Shown piece after piece: positions 18,897 through 25,020 of a stretch of 37,273 nt of DNA. A program made the position numbers and the translations under genes. The stretch's first letter is position 1. Every line of letters starts with the position of its first letter. The notes beneath the pieces are model-generated. The model was given only the letters and a program-made list of their open reading frames with translations. It searched no databases and was not told the origin of the DNA. Source of the DNA: Candidatus Cloacimonadota bacterium (GTDB lineage Bacteria > Cloacimonadota > Cloacimonadia > Cloacimonadales > PWNZ01); the NCBI GenBank assembly GCA_003564155.1, contig PWOA01000007.1:1-37273 (forward strand). Direction: 5' to 3'.

Positions 18897-20228
18897 ATGA
18901 ATTTACAGGAATTTATGCAGAAAGTTAAGGCAAGAAATGCCAATGAACCGGAATTTCTTCAATCTGTTGAAGAAGTTATTGAATCAGTTTGGCCAGTTTA
19001 CGTGGCCAATCCACAATTTAAACAAGCTAATATCTTAGAACGCATTGTGGAACCGGAACGAATAATTATGTTTCGTGTCCCTTGGGTATCAGATAATGGA
19101 GAAGTCAATGTTAATCGTGGCTTCCGTATTGAGTTTAACTCAGCTATCGGTCCTTATAAGGGCGGTCTAAGATTTCATCCAAGCGTAAACCTATCAATTC
19201 TCAAGTTTTTAGGCTTTGAACAAATCTTCAAGAACGCACTAACAACACTTCCAATAGGAGGTGGTAAAGGTGGTTCGGATTTTAACCCTCGAGAAAAATC
19301 CGATGGAGAAGTGATGAGGTTTTGTCAATCGTTTATGCTGGAACTATTTCGTCACTTAGGACCCAATACTGATGTTCCAGCTGGCGATATCGGAGTCGGT
19401 AAACGTGAGATTGGGTATATGTTTGGTATGTATAAGAAAATCAAAAATGAGTTTACCGGCGTATTTACCGGCAAATCACTTAATTGGGGAGGTAGTTTAA
19501 TCAGACCTGAAGCTACTGGCTATGGAACAGTATATTTCGCCCAAGATATGTTAGCTACAAGAAATATGGATTTGGAGGGAAAAACTGTGGTTGTTTCAGG
19601 ATCTGGTAATGTGTCCCAATATGCTATCCAAAAAGTTAATGAATTTGGTGGATTAGTTACTACAATCTCAGATTCTGACGGTTTCATTCATGATCCCGAA
19701 GGCATAAAAGGAGAAAAATTGGAATACTTAATGGATCTGAAAAATGTTCGTCGTGGAAGAGTCAAAGAATATGGAGAAGAGTTTGGGGCAAAATTCTATC
19801 AAGGACATCGTCCTTGGAGCATTAAATGTGACGTAGCACTTCCGTGTGCAACTCAGAATGAAATTAATGCCAAAGAAGCCGCCTCGTTGGTCAATAATGG
19901 TTGTATTTGCGTCTCTGAAGGAGCAAATATGCCCACAGTACCCGAAGGAGTAAAGCTCTTTCTTGATAATAAAATCCTCTATGGTCCGGGTAAAGCGGCA
20001 AATGCCGGAGGAGTTGCAACTTCAGCTTTAGAAATGACTCAGAATAGTATGAGATTAAGCTGGTCCCGGGAAGAAGTTGACGAAAAATTAAGGACGATAA
20101 TGAGTTCAATTCACCAGCAATGTGTTCAATATGGAACTGAAGATAATTTCATCAATTACGTTAAAGGAGCTAATATAGCCGGTTTCATGAAAGTTGCTAA
20201 TGCAATGATTGATCACGGAATAGTTTAA
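18897..20228 (+). CDS. gdhA: NADP-type glutamate dehydrogenase
   Basis: A 443-residue hexameric-type glutamate dehydrogenase that interconverts 2-oxoglutarate plus ammonium and glutamate, the main ammonium-assimilation step in many anaerobes. The family signature is complete: PYKGGLRFHP, the catalytic-lysine loop LPIGGGKGGSDFNP, PAGDIGVGKREIGYM, GSLIRPEATGYG and the dinucleotide-binding SGSGNVSQYA. Length equals that of the E. coli GdhA class (about 447), which favours NADPH, though cofactor choice is inferred from family. GGAGGT lies nine bases before the ATG. A perfect hairpin closes the gene (20239-20268), and a histidine kinase gene starts 74 bases later. No frameshift or missing motif is seen. 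Confidence 0.96.
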   Translation: MNLQEFMQKVKARNANEPEFLQSVEEVIESVWPVYVANPQFKQANILERIVEPERIIMFRVPWVSDNGEVNVNRGFRIEFNSAIGPYKGGLRFHPSVNLSILKFLGFEQIFKNALTTLPIGGGKGGSDFNPREKSDGEVMRFCQSFMLELFRHLGPNTDVPAGDIGVGKREIGYMFGMYKKIKNEFTGVFTGKSLNWGGSLIRPEATGYGTVYFAQDMLATRNMDLEGKTVVVSGSGNVSQYAIQKVNEFGGLVTTISDSDGFIHDPEGIKGEKLEYLMDLKNVRRGRVKEYGEEFGAKFYQGHRPWSIKCDVALPCATQNEINAKEAASLVNNGCICVSEGANMPTVPEGVKLFLDNKILYGPGKAANAGGVATSALEMTQNSMRLSWSREEVDEKLRTIMSSIHQQCVQYGTEDNFINYVKGANIAGFMKVANAMIDHGIV

Positions 20229-20238
20229 AATTAGAATT

Positions 20239-20268
20239 GGTTAGGATAGGGTTGTTCCTATCCTAACC
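20239..20268 (+). terminator. Perfect 12-bp hairpin between gdhA and the kinase gene
   Basis: GGTTAGGATAGG (20239-20250) and CCTATCCTAACC (20257-20268) pair perfectly around the loop GTTGTT. The following TAATTATGTTAA is only modestly T-rich, so it may be a partial terminator or an mRNA-stabilising structure that lowers, without abolishing, read-through into the kinase gene. Confidence 0.6.
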
Positions 20269-20301
20269 TAATTATGTTAACGATTATCGTGTGGAGGGAA
20301 A

Positions 20302-21960
20302 ATGGTTAAAAGAATATGTGAAATATCAAACCGTATACTACGCTGTGCTAGTTCAGGTCTAACCAGACTCGATTTTATCAGAAATGTAGCTGCCACATTT
20401 CTTGATTTTAGCAGTGCGAATAATATAATCATTTTATTAGGTGATCCTGACCGGCTTAATAGCTTTGAATTTAAGCTCCCTGATGATTTTACAATCAAAC
20501 CAATTCTCCATTCTAATTTTCCTGTTGAGTATTTCTCCGACAGCATGATTATCAAAGATTATGTTGATGATTTTAGTAGTTGGGTTGAGGAATTTTTCAA
20601 CTGCTATATACTTAAGTCAAAAAAGAATTCACCATTAATCAAGCTCCAAACAATTCAAACTGACGATGCAGTATGCTTTTATAATCTAAATATCGATAAT
20701 CAATATAGATCATACTATATAATCCCTTTTGTTTTCGATGAACAAAATTATGCTTTCCTTATAATAAAAGCCACCGAATCATTAGCTTTTACTAAAGCCG
20801 ATCTTAGTTTCTTTAGTAAATTGGTTCAAGTCTTGTCTGATGGTTTTTCACATCAATTCGCTCAAGATGCATTAAAAGAACGTGTCAAAGAACTTACCTG
20901 TCTCTATCAAATAACTCAAATAGCAAACCGACCAAACTATACAATCTCTCAAATTATGCAACGAATCGTCGAAATTATTCCTTATGCTATGCAGTATCCG
21001 GAAATAGCTTATGCGAAAATTTTTATAGACGATGATTATTATCATAGCAGAAATTTCCAAGAAAGTAAAATCAGACTCTCTTCAGTCATATCTTCAAAAT
21101 ATGAACAACGAGGTATATTAGAAGTTTTCTATACTGAAAAAGAACTACCTAAATATTGTAAAATATTTCTGCCTGAAGAAGAAAATCTTATTGAAACAAT
21201 ATCCAAACAATTAGCTCTGATAATCGAAAGAAAACAGATTGAAATTATTAATAATAAACTCCAAGAACAGTTACGACATGCAGATAGACTGGCTACAATA
21301 GGCCAACTTTCAGCCGGTATTGCTCATGAAATGAATGAACCATTAGGAACTATTCTTGGTTTCGCTCAACTTATTGAACAAAATGTTGATACATCCTCAG
21401 AAACGTTTAGTGATATTCGCCGGATTGTCAATGCAGCACTTCATGGTAGAGAGGTAGTTAGAAAACTGTTACTGTTCTCACGACAAATGCCTCCTAAAAA
21501 AGGGAAAATTGACATCAATCATATTATCGAAAACGGATTATACTTTCTTGAAAGCCGCTCTGCAAAATCCGGAATTGAAATTATTAGAAAACTTGATCCG
21601 AATTTACCAAACATTGACGCAGACACCAATCAAATACATCAAGTTTTAGTTAACCTTATAGTAAATGCTATCCATTCTATGCCTGAAGGTGGACTGTTGA
21701 CTCTATCTACAAAAATTAACAACGATGGTACTATATCGATTTTTGTTAAGGATACCGGAATAGGAATTCCTGAAGAAATTCAACAAAAGATATTTATTCC
21801 TTTTTTTACCACCAAAGATATTGACCAAGGTACTGGTTTAGGTCTACCGGTAGTTCATGGCATAGTAACATCTCATCATGGAAGAATCATTGTAAAAAGC
21901 AAAGTCAACGCAGGGAGTATATTCGAGGTACGTCTTCCATATACACAATCCCAATCATGA
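20302..21960 (+). CDS. Soluble sensor histidine kinase
   Basis: A 552-residue kinase without visible membrane helices. The first ~310 residues form a sensory region, probably GAF-like (a second GAF-like stretch ends around LIETISKQLALIIERKQIE), with a short coiled coil (KLQEQLRHADRLAT) leading to the H-box. The autophosphorylated histidine is H342 in GIAHEMNEPLGTILG. N-box (HQVLVNLIVNAIHSMPEGG), G1 (DTGIGIP), F-box (PFFTTK) and G2 (GTGLGLPVV) are all intact, the NtrB/ZraS-like HisKA plus HATPase arrangement that usually pairs with NtrC-type sigma-54 activators. The NtrC-type receiver gene follows 137 bases on. GGAGGG precedes the ATG. The signal is unknown; cytoplasmic sensing is inferred from the lack of membrane segments. 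Confidence 0.9.
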   Translation: MVKRICEISNRILRCASSGLTRLDFIRNVAATFLDFSSANNIIILLGDPDRLNSFEFKLPDDFTIKPILHSNFPVEYFSDSMIIKDYVDDFSSWVEEFFNCYILKSKKNSPLIKLQTIQTDDAVCFYNLNIDNQYRSYYIIPFVFDEQNYAFLIIKATESLAFTKADLSFFSKLVQVLSDGFSHQFAQDALKERVKELTCLYQITQIANRPNYTISQIMQRIVEIIPYAMQYPEIAYAKIFIDDDYYHSRNFQESKIRLSSVISSKYEQRGILEVFYTEKELPKYCKIFLPEEENLIETISKQLALIIERKQIEIINNKLQEQLRHADRLATIGQLSAGIAHEMNEPLGTILGFAQLIEQNVDTSSETFSDIRRIVNAALHGREVVRKLLLFSRQMPPKKGKIDINHIIENGLYFLESRSAKSGIEIIRKLDPNLPNIDADTNQIHQVLVNLIVNAIHSMPEGGLLTLSTKINNDGTISIFVKDTGIGIPEEIQQKIFIPFFTTKDIDQGTGLGLPVVHGIVTSHHGRIIVKSKVNAGSIFEVRLPYTQSQS

Positions 21961-22097
21961 TAATGAACAGATAGATTACGTTCATGGTAACAGTAATACA
22001 AGACATTTTGATAACCATATAACTGATTCAACTAATATATCGTAACTAACACCAAATAGAATCTAGAATGTTTGAAAAACACAAATGAAGGAATAAT

Positions 22098-22538
22098 ATG
22101 AAAAATAACGACATAAATATCTTAGTGGTTGATGACTCGCCGGATGCTGTAGAAATGCTGACCAGAAAATTAAAAAATAAAGGATTCAATCTCTTTCAAG
22201 CATCAAATGTAAATATGGCACTAAATATACTTGAGAATAATAATTTACATTTGGTGATAACTGATTTTAAAATGCCAAAAATTAGTGGATTGGAACTAAT
22301 AAAACACATTAGATCTAACTATAAACAAATCATTGTCATAATGATTACCGGATATCCAACAATTGATGGAGCAGTTGAAGCAGTTAAAATGGGTGCTGAA
22401 GAATACTTGACTAAACCATTTACCGATAAAGAGTTATTTCAAGCTGTTGATAGTGCTGTGAATAAAATAAATACAACTATAATCAGTTCCTCAATAAACA
22501 AAATTCCTAATACTTATGGGATCATTGGAGGCTCCTAA
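22098..22538 (+). CDS. NtrC-type response regulator, receiver half (split by an in-frame stop)
   Basis: A 146-residue protein with a complete receiver domain: acidic pair D12-D13 (VVDDS), phospho-acceptor D56 (TDFKMP), switch threonine in MITGY and lysine in LTKPF. After the receiver the linker continues with INKIPNTYGIIGGS and stops at TAA 22536-22538. In intact NtrC-family proteins the same linker runs GGS-x-x-M straight into the AAA+ domain. Here the next codons, in the same frame and with no intervening shift, are CCA ATG AAA, the start of the AAA+ half. The partner kinase is the preceding gene. It is either a nonsense mutation or sequencing error, or a working stand-alone receiver of a split regulator. 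Confidence 0.85.
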   Translation: MKNNDINILVVDDSPDAVEMLTRKLKNKGFNLFQASNVNMALNILENNNLHLVITDFKMPKISGLELIKHIRSNYKQIIVIMITGYPTIDGAVEAVKMGAEEYLTKPFTDKELFQAVDSAVNKINTTIISSSINKIPNTYGIIGGS

Positions 22539-22544
22539 CCAATG
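22527..22544 (+). promoter_or_regulatory. Internal Shine-Dalgarno and ATG just after the in-frame stop
   Basis: GGAGG at 22527-22531, formed by the Gly-Gly codons at the end of the receiver frame, stands ten bases before ATG 22542. The stop codon lies between them. This arrangement would let ribosomes terminate and restart, so the AAA+ half could be made as a separate protein. Confidence 0.5.
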
Positions 22545-23423
22545 AAAGAAGTTTTTCGCTCTATTGAAAAATCTATAGCTATCTCCGCGACGGTGCTTAT
22601 TTCCGGTGAAAGTGGAACTGGAAAAGAATTGTTAGCTCGAGCAATACATTATAACAGTTCACGAGTTGCAGCTCCGTTTGTTCCCGTAAATTGCGGAGCA
22701 ATACCTGAGAATCTCTTAGAAAGTGAACTCTTTGGATTTGTAAAAGGATCATTTACAGGTGCAGCTGAGACCAGAGCTGGCTACTTCATTGTAGCTGATG
22801 GCGGCACAATATTTCTTGATGAAATTGGAGAGACATCTCTGTCAATGCAAGTCAAGCTACTTCGCGTACTTCAGGATAGACAGATTTATATGGTTGGTGC
22901 TAAAACACCAAGAAATGTTGATATCCGGATCATAACCGCTACTAATAAATCTCTGCAAAACCTTATTAGCCAAGGTCATTTCCGCGAAGATCTTTTCTAC
23001 CGTCTGAATGTCATTAATATTCATGTACCACCACTAAGAGAAAGAGATCAAGATATTGCAATATTAAGCAACTATTTTTTGGGAAAATATGCTAAAGAAT
23101 TTGGGAAACAGACCCCGTCGTTGACCGATAATGCTTTAACTGCAATAAAAAGATATCCCTGGCCCGGAAATGTTAGAGAGTTGGAAAATACCATGCAAAG
23201 GCTTGTAATTATGCATGACCAGACAATTATCGATGCTCCCGACTTACCCGAATCTATGCGTTTCTGCTTACAAAAAGATCAAGGATTAAAACGATCTTTA
23301 CATGAAGTAGAAACAGAACACATAAGAAATGTACTAAATGCTGTTCAGGGTAATAAAACAAAAGCTGCTCAAATTCTCGGTATCGACAGAAAAACCATAC
23401 GCAAAAAATTAGATGAATTATAA
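22542..23423 (+). CDS. Sigma-54 activator, AAA+ and DNA-binding half
   Basis: A 293-residue protein beginning exactly at the AAA+ domain of an NtrC-family activator, which hydrolyses ATP to remodel sigma-54 RNA polymerase. Walker A is GESGTGKE (22-29), the sigma-54-contacting loop reads GSFTGA in place of the usual GAFTGA, Walker B is GGTIFLDEIGE, and the arginine-finger and sensor regions (FREDLFYRLNV, PWPGNVRELEN) are present. A Fis-type helix-turn-helix (KTKAAQILGIDRKTIRKKLDEL) ends the protein. The receiver domain is encoded in frame just upstream but separated by TAA. If made alone it would lack receiver control. A strong sigma-54 promoter at 24017 is the obvious candidate target. Confidence 0.88.
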   Translation: MKEVFRSIEKSIAISATVLISGESGTGKELLARAIHYNSSRVAAPFVPVNCGAIPENLLESELFGFVKGSFTGAAETRAGYFIVADGGTIFLDEIGETSLSMQVKLLRVLQDRQIYMVGAKTPRNVDIRIITATNKSLQNLISQGHFREDLFYRLNVINIHVPPLRERDQDIAILSNYFLGKYAKEFGKQTPSLTDNALTAIKRYPWPGNVRELENTMQRLVIMHDQTIIDAPDLPESMRFCLQKDQGLKRSLHEVETEHIRNVLNAVQGNKTKAAQILGIDRKTIRKKLDEL

Positions 23424-23424
23424 T

Positions 23425-23444
23425 TTAGGGAGAGCAAACCCTAA
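23425..23444 (+). terminator. Weak hairpin after the activator gene
   Basis: TTAGGG (23425-23430) and CCCTAA (23439-23444) can pair around an eight-base loop right behind the stop codon. No T-run follows, so termination is uncertain. Confidence 0.3.
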
Positions 23445-24016
23445 CAGTACACATTGGAGATATTTATAAAGATTCGCCTAAATTTCTAAGTAAACAGATG
23501 CTTAGTTAAAGACAAAAATAATAGTCTAAAGCTCAACTGATATGAATATCCTAAGTAGCGAGATTGTCCAAAAAAATGATCTTACACCCTACTATTATGA
23601 TTAGCTAATCAATCCGGATGAGAAATGATACAACTCTCAAAAAAAGCTGGATGTATCCATTAGATCGTCAACATTAATTGGTAAATCTCCCTGCATAGAT
23701 GCATAGAATCCTGATAAATACAAGCATATTCATAATTCCGAGTAGAGATTATTTTGGGGATAGAGGTATAAGTGCAAGTAATAGTTGATAAAAACCTCTC
23801 ATATCATTCCACCAATTAAGTTTTGGAAATCTTCTCGACCATCAAATCAATAATCAATTTGGGTGATTAAGTCCCATCGAGTAATTATTCCTCAGTGAAT
23901 ATCGTTTAGACAGTCGTCAATTTCGAATTAATTACTTCACGCTACTATCCCTTAAAGATAACCATTACAATGTTTTACGATAGCAATAACAACTAGTTAC
24001 CTCTCCAATTATTCAA

Positions 24017-24031
24017 TGGCACAACTATTGC
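24017..24031 (+). promoter_or_regulatory. Sigma-54 (-24/-12) promoter
   Basis: TGGCAC (24017-24022), five bases, then TTGC (24028-24031) followed by T. The invariant GG and GC dinucleotides are exactly 12 bases apart, matching the established consensus TGGCAC-N5-TTGC(A/T). It predicts transcription start near 24043, about 35 bases before the ATG at 24078. It is the only full match I found in intergenic DNA of the window, and it lies downstream of a kinase and sigma-54 activator. Confidence 0.85.
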
Positions 24032-24077
24032 TCATATATATAGTAAATAAGTTGATTTGAGGAAAAAGGAGGATATC

Positions 24078-24428
24078 ATGATAACGAAACAAAGCTTGAA
24101 ACAAGACATTGATAAACTAGCAAAAAAAGAGATTGAACTGGAAATTAGATCCAGAAATAATCAAAGAAAGGGTTTGTGTAAAAATTGCGTCAGAGCTGAG
24201 AATTGCAGCTTAAGTCATAATACGAATAGTATTATTTGGGATTGTGATGATTTTACTAACAGCCAAGAAGTTTTTCAGGAAATACAGACAAAAAACACAG
24301 AGAACGAGACTGAATACAGCAAAAGTTCAACTGCTAATCCCGGGTTGTGTTCCTACTGTGTTTATAAAGATAACTGTAGTTTAAAATCTATTGAAGGTGG
24401 TGTTTGGCATTGTGCTGAATACGCATAA
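24078..24428 (+). CDS. Small protein with two tandem Cys4 motifs
   Basis: A 116-residue soluble protein with a charged helical N-terminus (about 1-30) followed by two copies of the same motif: C34-x2-C37-x5-C43-x12-C56 and C91-x2-C94-x5-C100-x11-C112. Shared residues are GLCxxC, NCSL, a tryptophan shortly before the last cysteine and an acidic/aromatic end. Each could hold a zinc ion or an iron-sulfur cluster; which one cannot be told from sequence. The linker (about 60-88) is polar and probably disordered. AAGGAGG lies just upstream of ATG 24078, so I reject an in-frame TTG at 24057. It is preceded by a sigma-54 promoter and followed by a strong terminator, so it is a single-gene, tightly controlled unit. 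Function unknown. Confidence 0.82.
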   Translation: MITKQSLKQDIDKLAKKEIELEIRSRNNQRKGLCKNCVRAENCSLSHNTNSIIWDCDDFTNSQEVFQEIQTKNTENETEYSKSSTANPGLCSYCVYKDNCSLKSIEGGVWHCAEYA

Positions 24429-24441
24429 TTATTAAAGAAAA

Positions 24442-24462
24442 CATACGATACGATACGATACC
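24442..24462 (+). repeat. Short tandem repeat (TACGA x3)
   Basis: The pentamer ACGAT/TACGA occurs three times head to tail immediately before the terminator hairpin. It is too short to say more; it could vary between strains through slippage. Confidence 0.5.
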
Positions 24463-24465
24463 TCT

Positions 24466-24502
24466 GGAAGGGGGCTGAGTATAATCAGTTCCCTTCCTTT
24501 TA
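24466..24502 (+). terminator. Strong intrinsic terminator of the Cys4 protein gene
   Basis: GGAAGGGGGCTGA (24466-24478) pairs with TCAGTTCCCTTCC (24485-24497) over 13 positions, two of them G-U, with loop GTATAA, followed by TTTTA. It begins 37 bases after the stop codon. Confidence 0.88.
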
Positions 24503-24504
24503 TG

Positions 24505-24940
24505 TATGCCATGCTTAATCTATAGGCTTAAAGCCCAGAACAGGCAATGGCAGTGAGAACTGTTAACCGAAAAGCAAGGGTGTCCATCGTGAGATGGAAT
24601 CTGAAAGATGTTTCAGGTAAACTATGGAACTGACAACAGGAATCGGATATAAGACGTAATATGGAGATAAAGACAGGTAAATATTATCAGCCTCAGATAA
24701 ACCTTTCTGGAGAAGGGGGTATTGATACCTTACCAGTAAACGGGGCAGACGTATTCTGTCCACGTATCGGTAAGGTTTGTCTGTCAGTGGTTTTCAGCGT
24801 GTGATAAAGAAGGACGAGCCTTGACGCAAGTCTTTATGACAGTGATAGCTTCTGTTTCCAATCTTGTTGTTTCATTGAAGCAGGTAGTTAGAAATGGATT
24901 AATCAACTACCGTTAAAATTTTAAAGAAACCGCCCTGTAC
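24505..24940 (+). mobile_element. Probable group II intron relic (structured RNA, no reverse transcriptase)
   Basis: The segment has no frame but many paired elements: TGCCAT/ATGGCA (24507-24512, 24547-24552); CCATC/GATGG around a GTGA tetraloop (24584-24597); CTGAAA/TTTCAG (24601-24616); ACCTTACC/GGTAAGGT (24727-24734, 24769-24776); and GGTAGTT/AACTACC (24883-24889, 24905-24911). GNRA loops appear only when read on the plus strand. The run from GTGAGAACTG to the GCTTCTG-TTTCC block, then the AACTACC stem and AAACCGCCCTGTAC (24927-24940), resembles from memory domains I-IV and the beginning of domain V of bacterial group II introns. The complementary half of domain V, a clear GUGYG 5' end and the RT gene are missing. 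It would then be a dead, 3'-truncated copy. Another structured non-coding RNA is the alternative. Confidence 0.45.
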
Positions 24941-25020
24941 TCGATTTTTTGAGTAAAATCTTATCAATTTTTTCATCAGTTGAAAGTCAGATTCTTAATA
25001 TTTATCAGATACCAATACTG
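24941..25020. other. Short AT-rich gap before the priA stop
   Basis: TACTC/GAGTA (about 24939-24955) could form a small stem around T-rich DNA. No convincing terminator for minus-strand priA was seen. Confidence 0.3.

Larger units (their letters stand above)
23424..24056. other. Long intergenic region upstream of the Cys4 protein gene
   Basis: More than 600 bases with no frame having both a ribosome-binding site and a plausible product. The downstream end carries the sigma-54 promoter (24017-24031). The activator's enhancer sites would be expected 80-200 bases further up, but I could not pick out a convincing dyad repeat by eye. A minus-strand frame around 23620-23830 gives protein-like text interrupted by three TGA codons; it may be a relic or chance. 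Confidence 0.4.

Noticed and set aside
23620-23830. Minus-strand frame giving protein-like text broken by three TGA codons
   Set aside because: TGA read as Trp would join it, but every real gene here ends normally with TGA or TAA, so recoding is not supported; a chance frame or old relic is more likely.
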